This document shows, one piece after another, positions 16,050-23,907 of a stretch of DNA of 64,000 nucleotides. The position numbers and the translations under genes were made by a program. This DNA is from Actinomadura craniellae (lineage in GTDB: Bacteria > Actinomycetota > Actinomycetes > Streptosporangiales > Streptosporangiaceae). The stretch's first letter is position 1. Each line of letters opens with the position of its first letter. Below the pieces are notes generated by a model, which saw only the letters and a program-made list of their open reading frames with translations, did not search any database and was not told the DNA's origin. The stretch lies in contig NZ_QLYX01000019.1 of the NCBI RefSeq assembly GCF_003289645.1, positions 1 through 64,000 on the forward strand, in the 5' to 3' direction.

Positions 16050-17546
16050 TCAGAAGTGGTTCGCGGTCCGGACGGGGAACCCGGTCTTCGAGGCGACCGG
16101 GTTCCACAGCGTGACGAACTGGTTCTTGGCGACGGTGGTCTGGGCGGAAACCTGCTGGCCGCGCCGGTAGTTGGCGTCGGGTTTCGGCTGCTTGCGGCAG
16201 CGCCGGTTCCGCTCCGCCCACTTGAGGAAGTGCAGGTCCGTCTGCAGGGACAGCTCGAAGGAGCGGGCGAGGGAGGAACGCAGCCGGGTGCCGTTGGCCA
16301 GGGCGCTCACCTCGAGCGTCCGGGCCTTGTTCATCTGCTGCCGCCGCTGCTGGGCGACGCGCTGGAAGCCGGCCAGCGCGGCGGGCATGGTCTTGCACTT
16401 GCGCGCCGTGGCCAGTGCCCGGCCGAGTTCGGCACGGCTGGCCCCGCCGGCCCGCAGCAGCGCGTCGAACGCCGCGGCCTGGCGCCGGGCGGCGCTGTTG
16501 TTGGCCGCGGGTTCGGGTGTCGCCGTCGCCTGGTTGGCCGCGGGCGAGGTCGAGTCGGCCTTGGCCGAGCCTTCGCCGTCCGGCCACAGCACGATGATGA
16601 CGGAGAGCATGGCCACCGCGACGAGCGCGGCCACGGCGATGACGAGCGGTTTGCTGGCCCGCCCCTGGGGTCCGGGGGCGGGGTACGGCGGGGGAGCGCC
16701 CATAGGCGGGCCCATGGGCGGGCCGAATCCGGGGTCCATGCCGGGCGGGCCGGCGTTCAGCACCGCCGTGCGGTTCTGCGGGAGGCCGTCCTGCGGGGGC
16801 TGCGGCGCCCAGGGCTGCCCGGGGTCGCGGTCCGCCCAGGGCTGCCCGGGGTTCCCGGGATCGCGGTCCGGCCAGGGCTGCTGGGGAGCCGGCTGGGGGG
16901 TCCACTGCTGGGTGCTCGCGGCCCCCGGGTCCCGGGGCTCGGCGAACCAGGAGTCGGGCACGATCGACTCGCCCGGCGGCCGGGGGGCGGGGGCCGGTTC
17001 CGGCGGCAGCGGGAGGGGTTTCGGCGGGGTGGGCTGGAGTTCCTGCTCCATCGACCATGTCTGGGTCGACTCGGAGTCGTTCTCCCATGCCTGCGGTCCC
17101 GGCGCGTCCGCGGGGGGCAGCTCAGGCCGGGCCGGGGAGTCCTGGGCCCAGGCGGGGGCGGCCGGAGCCGCCGGCGCGGGGGGAGCGCCCAGCGGCTCGC
17201 GGGGCGGCGGGGCGGACCACCTCTCACCGGCCGCCCAGCCGGGGGACGGGGCGGGGGGTGCGGAGTCGGCGGGGGAACCGCCGCCCGGCGACCAGGAACT
17301 GGACGGGGACCAGGTCAGGGTGGCTTCGGCCGCGTCTTCGGCGGCGGCCGGGCGGTCGGGGGCGTCCTGTGGCGGCGCGGGGGCGTACGACTCGGGAGCC
17401 GGGGCTCCCAGGGGGCCGGGGGAGTCGTACAGTCCGGCGGCCGGCTCCGGGGACGGCGGTACGGCACCTTCTCCAATGGGCGCGTCGCAGCGCACGCATC
17501 GGTTCAGCGTCCCAGGCGTGTTTTTGCCGCACGTCGGACACTGCAT
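16050..17546 (-). CDS. Zinc-ribbon, proline-rich, single-span membrane protein (paralogue 2)
   Basis: 498 residues from ATG 17546. The order is the same as in its neighbour: zinc ribbon (CPTC...CVRC, residues 3-19), a proline-rich cytoplasmic arm of about 290 residues without such regular repeats, a membrane helix (LVIAVAALVAVAMLSVIIVL) and a helical ectodomain with two Cys (ARKCKTMPA, NRRCRKQP). The ectodomains align over their length (for instance SRAELGRALATARKC against SRSELARAMTDAQRC), so the pair arose by duplication. It is transcribed from the far end of the cluster and is separated from paralogue 1 by 87 bases, so both are probably one unit. Confidence 0.75.
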   Translation of the reverse strand: MQCPTCGKNTPGTLNRCVRCDAPIGEGAVPPSPEPAAGLYDSPGPLGAPAPESYAPAPPQDAPDRPAAAEDAAEATLTWSPSSSWSPGGGSPADSAPPAPSPGWAAGERWSAPPPREPLGAPPAPAAPAAPAWAQDSPARPELPPADAPGPQAWENDSESTQTWSMEQELQPTPPKPLPLPPEPAPAPRPPGESIVPDSWFAEPRDPGAASTQQWTPQPAPQQPWPDRDPGNPGQPWADRDPGQPWAPQPPQDGLPQNRTAVLNAGPPGMDPGFGPPMGPPMGAPPPYPAPGPQGRASKPLVIAVAALVAVAMLSVIIVLWPDGEGSAKADSTSPAANQATATPEPAANNSAARRQAAAFDALLRAGGASRAELGRALATARKCKTMPAALAGFQRVAQQRRQQMNKARTLEVSALANGTRLRSSLARSFELSLQTDLHFLKWAERNRRCRKQPKPDANYRRGQQVSAQTTVAKNQFVTLWNPVASKTGFPVRTANHF

Positions 17547-17693
17547 ACTCTCAGCCCTCGCTTGTCGCTGGTTTCCGGACAAAGTTACTGGGTGATGGGG
17601 CGGAGAGGATGCCGATCCCGTCAGTGAAATCAGTCGGTTATGTCACCATGAGTGACATTTGGCCGGTAGAACGCCCTGTGGACCGCCCCGGAA

Positions 17694-18245
17694 ATGTCCG
17701 AGCCGAGTGTCACCCTGCCGGATGTGAAAGCCGTCGTACCGCTGGTCATCGCCCTCTCCGCCCTGATCTGGTCCCTCTGCCACACCCGTGCCGGGCCCGC
17801 GCCGCCGGGGGCGGGCACGCCCCCCGCCCGGGCGGCGCCGCCGCCCGGGGCCGTTCCGGTCCGGGTGGTGCGGGTGGTCGACGGCGACACGCTCGTCGTG
17901 CGCTGGCCGGGCGGCCGGGCCGGGCCGGTGCGCCTGATCGGAGTGGACGCCCCCGAACCCGTCCCCGCGGGCGGTGCGGCCCGCCGGGCGCTGGCCGCGC
18001 TCGCCCCGCCCGGCGCAGGTCTCGTGCTGGCCGCGGACCGGGAGCCCCGTGACGCCTACGGCCGGGACCTGCGGTACGCCTGGACCGCCGGAGGGCGGTT
18101 CGTCAACGCCGAACTGGTCCGTGCCGGGCACGCCCGGGCCATGGTCGTCCCGCCCAACGAGCGCCATGCCGCGCTTCTCCGGCATGCCGAAGCCACGGCG
18201 TCCAGCCGTTTCATGGGCAATGGCGGGGAGATGACGGAGAGGTGA
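17694..18245 (+). CDS. Thermonuclease-like (SNase) protein with N-terminal membrane segment
   Basis: 183 residues. An N-terminal hydrophobic segment (VVPLVIALSALIWSLCHT) acts as signal or anchor, then a Pro-rich linker and an OB-fold SNase domain with its hallmarks: VVDGDTLVVRW, VRLIGVDAPEPV and DREPRDAYGRDLRYAW, followed by VNAELVRAGHARA. The staphylococcal nuclease residues Arg35, Glu43 and Arg87 have likely counterparts in VRLIG, APEP and the EPRDAYGR segment. It probably degrades nucleic acid outside the cytoplasmic membrane, using calcium. It is divergent from the zinc-ribbon gene; a functional link with the HerA cluster is possible but unproven. The C-terminus is shorter than in the classical enzyme. 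Confidence 0.82.
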   Translation: MSEPSVTLPDVKAVVPLVIALSALIWSLCHTRAGPAPPGAGTPPARAAPPPGAVPVRVVRVVDGDTLVVRWPGGRAGPVRLIGVDAPEPVPAGGAARRALAALAPPGAGLVLAADREPRDAYGRDLRYAWTAGGRFVNAELVRAGHARAMVVPPNERHAALLRHAEATASSRFMGNGGEMTER

Positions 18246-18412
18246 AACATCCCTGATCGCGATGATTAACGCGAAGGCGGGCAGGGAGCGACTAGGCTCG
18301 CCCTGAACACCGTCCCAGCGTTGTTCTCGGCAGTCCCCAGCCGGTCCGGACGAGCCAGTCCGCGAGACCGACACAGAACACGGAGACCAGTGTGCACAAC
18401 CGTTCCGCGATT

Positions 18413-18433
18413 CCGCCCCGCCGTGCGGGGCGG
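18413..18433 (+). other. GC-rich hairpin 24 bases before murT
   Basis: A perfect nine-base stem (CCGCCCCGC at 18413-18421, with its complement at 18425-18433) has a three-base loop. It ends 23 bases before the murT start. It could terminate upstream transcripts or shape the murT leader. The rest of the gap 18246-18456 shows no gene. Confidence 0.5.
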
Positions 18434-18456
18434 GGTTCCCACGCTGTAGGTGTTCG

Positions 18457-19692
18457 GTGAGCGAGCTTCCGCTGCGGTCACAACTGGCGGTCGCGCTCGG
18501 CCGTACCGCCGCGAGGATGTCCAGGCTCGCCGGCCGCGGCGACGGTTCGGTGATCGGCGGCAAGATCGGCCTGAAGCTCGACCCCGAGCTGCTCACCCGG
18601 CTGGCGCGTGACCGCAAGCTCGTCCTCGTCAGCGCCACCAACGGCAAGACGACGACCACCCGGCTGATCACCTCGGCGATGACGCCGCTCGGCGAGGTCG
18701 CCACCAACGCCTTCGGCGCCAACATGCCCACCGGGCACGTCTCCGCGCTGGCCGCGGCGCGGGAGGCCCGGTACGGCGTGCTGGAGTGCGACGAGAAGTA
18801 CGTGCCGATGGTGCTCAAGGAGACCGGCGCCAACGTGGTCGCGCTGATGAACCTGAGCCGCGACCAGATGGACCGCGCCGCGGAGATCTGGCTGCTGGCG
18901 GGCAAGTGGCGCAAGGCGCTGGAGGCCGCCGACACGCATGTCATCGCCAACTGCGACGACCCGCTGGTCACCTGGGGTGCGTCCACCGCCAAGAGCGTGA
19001 CCTGGGTGGCGGCCGGCCAGCACTGGCGTGAGGACTCCTGGTGCTGCCCCGAGTGCGGCGGCCCGCTCGACCGCGAGGGCGCCAACTGGGCGTGCCGGGA
19101 GTGCTCCTTCGCCCGGCCCAAGCCCGACTGGATCCTGCACGGCCAGCGGGTGACCGCGCCCGGCGGGCGCACGTTCGAGCTGTCCGAGCTCCAACTCCCC
19201 GGCCGGGCCAACCGGTCCAACGCGGTGATCGCGCTGGCCGTGGTCGCCCAGTTCGGGGTGCAGCCCGAGGTGGGGCTGCCGCTGCTCGGCGAGGTCAAGT
19301 CGGTGGCCGGCCGTTACACCACGGTGGAGTTCCAGGGCCGGCAGATCCGGCTGCTGCTGTCGAAGAACCCGGCCGGCTGGCTGGAGGCCTTCGACGTGCT
19401 GGAGCCCGCCCCCGGCCCGGTCGCGCTGTCGATCAACGCCCAGGGCCCGGACGGCCGCGACACCTCCTGGCTGTGGGACGTCGACTACCGGATCCTGCGG
19501 GGCCGCCCGGTCTGGGCCACCGGCGAGCGCCGGCTGGACCTCGCCGCCCGGCTGGAGGCCGCCGACGTCGACTTCACCGTGGTCGACGACATCGAGCAGG
19601 CGGTGCTGGCCGTGCCGCCGGGCAAGCTCGACGTGATCGCCAACTACACCGCCTTCCAGAACATCCGGACGAGGTACGGCCGTGTCGTTTGA
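18457..19692 (+). CDS. murT: Lipid II isoglutaminyl synthase, MurT subunit
   Basis: 411 residues of the Mur-ligase type. The ATP-binding loop reads SATNGKTTTTR (59-69). The MurT-specific Cys4 zinc ribbon is inserted in the middle domain (CCPECGGPL then CREC, about 194-216). A C-terminal DUF1727 domain follows. With GatD, encoded directly downstream, MurT amidates the alpha-carboxyl of D-glutamate at stem position 2 of lipid II, using ATP and glutamine-derived ammonia; this is essential for efficient transpeptidation in many Gram-positive bacteria. The start is GTG 18457. The gatD start lies 33 bases after the murT stop, so a bicistronic operon is clear. Confidence 0.95.
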   Translation: MSELPLRSQLAVALGRTAARMSRLAGRGDGSVIGGKIGLKLDPELLTRLARDRKLVLVSATNGKTTTTRLITSAMTPLGEVATNAFGANMPTGHVSALAAAREARYGVLECDEKYVPMVLKETGANVVALMNLSRDQMDRAAEIWLLAGKWRKALEAADTHVIANCDDPLVTWGASTAKSVTWVAAGQHWREDSWCCPECGGPLDREGANWACRECSFARPKPDWILHGQRVTAPGGRTFELSELQLPGRANRSNAVIALAVVAQFGVQPEVGLPLLGEVKSVAGRYTTVEFQGRQIRLLLSKNPAGWLEAFDVLEPAPGPVALSINAQGPDGRDTSWLWDVDYRILRGRPVWATGERRLDLAARLEAADVDFTVVDDIEQAVLAVPPGKLDVIANYTAFQNIRTRYGRVV

Positions 19693-19724
19693 ATCTTCCG
19701 CCAGCGACCGAATGGGGTGCCGCC

Positions 19725-20441
19725 GTGTCCGTTAGCAGCGACAGCATCAAGATCGTTTGGATCTACCCCGACCTGCTCAGCACCTACGGTGACCAGGGCA
19801 ACTGCATCGTGCTGGAGCGGCGGGCCGCCCGGCGCGGCATCTCGACCCGCACCGTGCACGTGCGCTCGGACGAGTCGGTCCCCGTCGACGGTGACATCTA
19901 CCTGCTCGGTGGCGGCGAGGACCGGCCGCAGATCCTGGCCGCCCAGCGGCTGCGCGCCGACGGCGGCCTGCACAAGGCCGCCGAGTTCGGCGCGGCGATC
20001 TTCGCGGTCTGCGCGGGCTACCAGTTGCTGGGCAGCGAGTTCGGCGGCGAGGAGGGCCAGCCCGTGCCGGGCATCGGGCTGCTCGACATCCGCAGCGGCC
20101 GGGGCGAGAAGCGGGCCGTGGGAGAAATCGTCGGCGACGTCGCCCCGGAACTGAACGTCCCCCGCATCACCGGGTTCGAGAACCACCAGGGCGTGACCCA
20201 CCTGGGCCCGGGGGTCAAGCCGCTGGCCAAAACGGTGGTCGGCGTCGGCAACGGCGACGGGTTCGAGGGCGCCTACCGCGACCACATCCTCGGGACGTAC
20301 ATGCACGGCCCGGCGCTGGTCCGCAACCCCGGGCTCGCCGACCTGCTGCTGCGCTGGGCCGTCGGCCACGAGATCCAGCCGATCGACGACTCCTGGGCCG
20401 GCCGGCTCCGGGAGGAACGCCTCAAGGCCGTGGCCTCCTGA
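19725..20441 (+). CDS. gatD: Lipid II isoglutaminyl synthase, GatD glutaminase subunit
   Basis: 238 residues from GTG 19725 with GGGGTG upstream. It is a class I glutamine amidotransferase of the CobB/CobQ type: nucleophile Cys96 in IFAVCAGYQLLG and His (about 194) in GTYMHGPALV. It releases ammonia from glutamine and passes it to MurT. The early segment IKIVWIYPDLLSTYGDQGNC is characteristic of GatD. The pairing with murT and the full length leave little doubt. Confidence 0.95.
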   Translation: MSVSSDSIKIVWIYPDLLSTYGDQGNCIVLERRAARRGISTRTVHVRSDESVPVDGDIYLLGGGEDRPQILAAQRLRADGGLHKAAEFGAAIFAVCAGYQLLGSEFGGEEGQPVPGIGLLDIRSGRGEKRAVGEIVGDVAPELNVPRITGFENHQGVTHLGPGVKPLAKTVVGVGNGDGFEGAYRDHILGTYMHGPALVRNPGLADLLLRWAVGHEIQPIDDSWAGRLREERLKAVAS

Positions 20442-20590
20442 GCGTTGCCGGCGCGGTCTGTACCGGATCCCAGAGGTCACGGCGCCCTGCGGCCGTGACC
20501 CCCTGAGTTCCGCCGCGGCCCCGCCGGTACGGTGGGTGCCGCGGCCGCTCCACGGCGGGGTGGCGTCCCCCGCGTGATCGGAGCAGCCAC

Positions 20591-21241
20591 ATGATCGACT
20601 CAGCGGCCCTGCTGGGCCTCGCCGCGGTGGCGCTCGGCCTGGTGCTGACACCCGGCCCCAACATGATCTACCTGGTGTCGAGGTCGGTGACCCAGGGCCG
20701 CCGGGCCGGCCTGATCTCGCTGGCCGGGGTCGCGGTCGGTTTCCTGGTGTACCTGGCGGCTGCGGTCGCGGGCCTCGCCGCAGTGTTCACTCTGGTGCCC
20801 GCGCTCTACACCGCCGTCAAGCTGGCCGGGGCCGCGTACCTGCTGTGGCTGGCCTGGCAGGCGGTCCGGCCCGGCGGTGCGGCGGTCTTCGCGCCCCGGG
20901 CGCTGCCCGAGGACCCGCCCCGGCGGCTCTTCACCATGGGACTGGTCACCAACCTGCTCAACCCCAAGATCGCGATCCTCTACGTGTCGCTGCTGCCGCA
21001 GTTCGTCGACCCCGGACGCGGCCATGTCGCGGCGCAGAGCCTCGTGCTGGGGCTCGTCCAGATCACCATCGCACTGGCGGTCAACGCGCTGATCGTGCTG
21101 ACCGCCGGGTCCGTCGCCGCCTTCCTGGGCGGCCGCCCGGCCTGGCTGCGGGTGCAGCGCTACGTGATGGGCACCGCGCTCGCCGGGCTGGCGATCAAGA
21201 TCGCCGGGGATCGTTCGCGGGTGGCCGCGGCCGCTCCCTGA
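20591..21241 (+). CDS. LysE/RhtB-family amino acid exporter
   Basis: 216 residues with about six membrane helices. The family signature near the N-terminus is present (LGLVLTPGPNMIYLVSRSV), as are the later TMGLVTNLLNPKIAILYVSL and the C-terminal helix. Members export amino acids such as lysine, threonine or homoserine by proton exchange; the substrate cannot be read from the sequence. Start ATG 20591. It stands alone between gatD and a small membrane protein gene. Confidence 0.88.
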   Translation: MIDSAALLGLAAVALGLVLTPGPNMIYLVSRSVTQGRRAGLISLAGVAVGFLVYLAAAVAGLAAVFTLVPALYTAVKLAGAAYLLWLAWQAVRPGGAAVFAPRALPEDPPRRLFTMGLVTNLLNPKIAILYVSLLPQFVDPGRGHVAAQSLVLGLVQITIALAVNALIVLTAGSVAAFLGGRPAWLRVQRYVMGTALAGLAIKIAGDRSRVAAAAP

Positions 21242-21371
21242 CCGGCGGGTTCGACCGAACGAAACACGATCAGGTCGCGAATAGGGCTGTGGTCGATAAT
21301 CGAGTGCACGGCTGTAGGGCTTTCGCTAGAGTTTGCCGACTTTATTGCGACTAGTCCCAAGAGGTGCATCG

Positions 21372-21656
21372 ATGAATATCGATTTCGGTGCTGACTCCAC
21401 GTTCTCGTGGTACGTCGTGCTGCTCATGCTCAGCGGCGTCGTCATGCTGGCCCTCGCGGCCATCGGCGGTGGTCAGAGCGCCGTCGAGCGGTTGCTCAAC
21501 GCCGCTTTCGGCGTGGGCTTCCTCGGTTACGGCGTTTACCTCGGATTCATTTTCGAGGGCGGCGAGTACATGATGTTCTTCTACGCGTTCATCCTGCCGG
21601 TCTTGATGCTCGTCAAGTTCGTGCAGAGCGCGTTCGGTAAGCGCCAGGCCGCCTGA
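21372..21656 (+). CDS. Small three-span membrane protein
   Basis: 94 residues from ATG 21372, with AGAGGTG upstream. Three hydrophobic segments (WYVVLLMLSGVVMLALAAIG, then NAAFGVGFLGYGVYLGFIF, then FFYAFILPVLMLVKFVQ) are separated by short loops, and the C-terminus is basic (FGKRQAA). I do not recognise the family. A strong hairpin follows and ends its transcript. It shows no link to the neighbouring LysE or TerC genes beyond position. Confidence 0.7.
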   Translation: MNIDFGADSTFSWYVVLLMLSGVVMLALAAIGGGQSAVERLLNAAFGVGFLGYGVYLGFIFEGGEYMMFFYAFILPVLMLVKFVQSAFGKRQAA

Positions 21657-21687
21657 GAACCGGCCGTATCACCGGGATCACCGGGTT

Positions 21688-21722
21688 CGTGCGCGCCGCC
21701 GCGAAATGCGGCGGCGCGCACG
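21688..21722. terminator. 15-base-pair hairpin between convergent genes
   Basis: A perfect inverted repeat of 15 bases (21688-21702 and 21708-21722) with loop GAAAT lies between the small membrane protein gene and the end of the terC-like gene. Its position and strength indicate a bidirectional terminator. Confidence 0.8.
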
Positions 21723-21738
21723 CATGTCCGGGGCCGGT

Positions 21739-22767
21739 TCAGTGCGTGGTCGAGGGAGCCTCGTCCTCGTCCGCCTGGGGCTGCCGGCGGCGCAGGGAGA
21801 CCCGGCCCGCCTTGGCCTTGTCCTCCGGGTGCTTGCGGACGTGCAGCAGGCTGGCGACGGTGGTGGCGGCCAGGACCAGCAGGATGACGCCGAGCGAGAG
21901 CGGCGTCGGGATCTCCGGCACGGACTTCGAGATGTCCTCGTGCAGGAACACCAGGATCAGCTTGACGCCGATGAAGGCGAGGATCACCGACAGCCCGATC
22001 GACAGGTAGACCAGCCGCTCCAGCAGGCCCTCGATCAGGAAGAACAGCGCCCGCAGGCCGAGCAGCGCGAAGGCGTTGGCCGCGAACACCAGGAACGGGT
22101 CCCGGGTGACGCCGAAGACCGCGGGGATCGAGTCCAGCGCGAACAGCAGGTCGGTGCTGCCGATGGCGATGAACGCCAGCAGCACGGGTGTCATGACCCG
22201 CTGCCCGTTCTCGTGGGCGAACAGCTTCCCGCCGTGGAAGTCCGTGCTGACCGGCATCAGCTTGCGGGCGCTCCGCACCAGGAAGTTGTCCTCGATGTCG
22301 GGGTCCTCGTTGCGGTGCCGGATCAGCTGGAGGGCCGTCCACAGCAGGACCAGGCCGAACAGCAGGAAGGTGAAGGAGAACAGGCTGATGGCCGCGGCCC
22401 CGATGGCGATGAAGATCGCCCGGAGGACCAGCGCGGCGGCGATGCCGAACAGCAGGATCTCGTGCTGGTACTGGGGCGGCACGCTGAACCGGGCCATGAT
22501 GATCACGAAGACGAAGAGGTTGTCGACCGACAGGCTCTTCTCGACCACCCAGCCGGCGAAGTACTCGGTTCCGGCGGTCGGGCCGGCCAGCCACCACACC
22601 ACGAGGCCGAAGCCGATCGCGATGGCGATGTAGAAGACCGACCAGAACGTGGCCTCCCGCAACCCCACGGCATGGGGTTTCCGCACGGCCACGAAGAAGT
22701 CGAAGACGAGCAGGAAGACGACCAGGCCGATCGTCGCGTACCACGCCCACATCGGTATATCGATCAT
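21739..22767 (-). CDS. TerC-family integral membrane protein
   Basis: 342 residues with nine or so membrane helices. Family landmarks include YFAGWVVEKSLSVDNLFVFV and the later LLFALDSIPAVFGVTRDPF, whose acidic residues inside helices are thought to bind metal. TerC-like proteins were named from tellurite resistance; more recent work on relatives points to manganese export and metallation of exported proteins. The C-terminus is a basic and acidic tail. Start ATG 22767. Single-gene unit by appearance. Confidence 0.9.
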   Translation of the reverse strand: MIDIPMWAWYATIGLVVFLLVFDFFVAVRKPHAVGLREATFWSVFYIAIAIGFGLVVWWLAGPTAGTEYFAGWVVEKSLSVDNLFVFVIIMARFSVPPQYQHEILLFGIAAALVLRAIFIAIGAAAISLFSFTFLLFGLVLLWTALQLIRHRNEDPDIEDNFLVRSARKLMPVSTDFHGGKLFAHENGQRVMTPVLLAFIAIGSTDLLFALDSIPAVFGVTRDPFLVFAANAFALLGLRALFFLIEGLLERLVYLSIGLSVILAFIGVKLILVFLHEDISKSVPEIPTPLSLGVILLVLAATTVASLLHVRKHPEDKAKAGRVSLRRRQPQADEDEAPSTTH

Positions 22768-22857
22768 GCCGATAGTCTCCCTGCCCCAGGCAAACCCCTA
22801 TATAGGGCCCGTCGGGTTCGATATCTGTTCAAAAGCGGATGATCCAAACCGAGGGGG

Positions 22858-23220
22858 TCAGTAGACCAGGGCCTGGGCGTCCGGAGCGGAGATCTCCTCC
22901 ACGAACGTGGGCGCACCGGCGATGCGGATGCCGGGGATGACGTCGTCCGGCCCGATGTCACGGCGGGCCGCGCACTGGGTGCACACCGTCACCCGGCCGC
23001 TCGCGAGCACGATGCCGAGCAGGTCGTCGAGCGGGGTCGCGTGCGGCAACGCGAACTCCGCAGCCCGGCCGGGCAGCCCGTACCAGGCCGACTCGCCGGT
23101 CAGCCACAGGGAGACGTCCAGCCCGGCGGCCACCGCGGCCGCGGCCACCGTGAACGCCTGGTTGCACCGCTCCGCGGCATCGGCTCCCGACGTCGCCTTG
23201 ATCACCAATGATCTCGCCAT
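22858..23220 (-). CDS. DsrE/DsrF-like sulfur-carrier family protein
   Basis: 120 residues. The fold markers are MARSLVIKATSGADAAERCN at the start, ALASGL-type helix then LWLTGESAWYGLPG, and VTVCTQCAARRDI with a CxxC. DsrE-like proteins relay persulfide sulfur in some bacteria; in actinobacteria this subgroup is conserved but uncharacterised. The CxxC and a lone Cys near the N-terminus are candidate active residues. It begins just upstream of a divergent 32-residue membrane protein and a nitrobindin-like gene. Confidence 0.75.
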   Translation of the reverse strand: MARSLVIKATSGADAAERCNQAFTVAAAAVAAGLDVSLWLTGESAWYGLPGRAAEFALPHATPLDDLLGIVLASGRVTVCTQCAARRDIGPDDVIPGIRIAGAPTFVEEISAPDAQALVY

Positions 23221-23277
23221 AGCCGCACAGTAGCCGCTACCGGCCGGTGCACGGCCCCGGGCATAGACTTCCGGCCC

Positions 23278-23376
23278 ATGGGCGGCATGGTGAACGCGGG
23301 GATGCTGGTGCTGGTACTGGCCGTGCTGGCGGCGCTGGCGGTCCTGCTCGTGGTCGGGCTGTCCCGGATCAAGTGA
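23278..23376 (+). CDS. 32-residue single-span membrane peptide
   Basis: A short frame MGGMVNAGMLVLVLAVLAAL... that is almost entirely one hydrophobic helix and ends in GLSRIK. ATG 23278 is preceded after eight bases by TAGACT, so the transcript may be leaderless. Codon use favours G or C at third positions throughout, as in real genes here. It sits between the divergent DsrE-like gene and the nitrobindin-like gene, leaving 45 bases to the latter. No function can be given; it could be a small regulatory membrane peptide. Confidence 0.55.
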   Translation: MGGMVNAGMLVLVLAVLAALAVLLVVGLSRIK

Positions 23377-23421
23377 TGCGCACTTCGCCGCCCCGGCGCG
23401 ACGCGACTACCCTCGGCTGAC

Positions 23422-23907
23422 ATGCAGCCTGAGCCTCATCCAGACATCGAACCCCTGGCCTTCCTGCTGGGCGAGTGGGAGGGCGCCGGAGTCGGCGGCT
23501 ACCCCACCATCGAGAGCTTCCGCTTCGGCCAGGAGATCTCCTTCACCCAGAACGGCAAGCCGTTCCTGATCTATCGCAGCGTCACCTGGCGGATCGACGA
23601 CGAGGGTCACCTCGGCGCCCCGCTGGGCACCGAGACGGGGTACTGGCGCCCGCAGCCCGGCGGCGGGGTGGAGGTGGTGCTGGCGCACCCCACCGGCGTC
23701 GCGGAGATCTACGTCGGCGAGGTCACCGGAACCCGGGTGGAACTGCACACCGACGTCGTGGCGCGGACGCAGACCGCCAAGGAGGTCACCGCCGGGCACC
23801 GCCTGTACGGCCTGATCGGCGAGGATCTGGGCTGGGCGTACGACCTGGCCGCGATGGGGCAGCCCCTCACCTCACACCTGTCCGCGCAGCTCAAGCGTGT
23901 GAGCTAG
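23422..23907 (+). CDS. Nitrobindin-like heme-binding beta-barrel protein
   Basis: 161 residues of the FABP/THAP4-type barrel (older name DUF1794). The signature PLAFLLGEWEGAGVGGYPTI is at the N-terminus, and the C-terminal LTSHLSAQLKRV carries the histidine that is the proximal heme ligand in characterised nitrobindins. Relatives bind ferric heme and react with nitric oxide or peroxynitrite. A -10-like TACCCT lies eight bases before ATG 23422. Its 3' end overlaps the end of the convergent dedA-like gene by 17 bases. Confidence 0.88.
   Translation: MQPEPHPDIEPLAFLLGEWEGAGVGGYPTIESFRFGQEISFTQNGKPFLIYRSVTWRIDDEGHLGAPLGTETGYWRPQPGGGVEVVLAHPTGVAEIYVGEVTGTRVELHTDVVARTQTAKEVTAGHRLYGLIGEDLGWAYDLAAMGQPLTSHLSAQLKRVS

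Noticed and set aside
14256-17627. Very long open frame on the plus strand across both zinc-ribbon genes
   Set aside because: It mirrors the proline-rich coding of the minus strand (Pro codons read as Gly/Arg), has no start signal and no domain, while the minus frames have zinc ribbons and membrane helices.
17630-17890. Short minus-strand frame opposite the thermonuclease gene start
   Set aside because: It is antisense to the signal segment and Pro-rich linker of the nuclease and has no independent support.
18246-18456. Riboswitch upstream of murT
   Set aside because: Only one simple GC hairpin is visible; there is no conserved multi-stem pattern that I can match to a known class.
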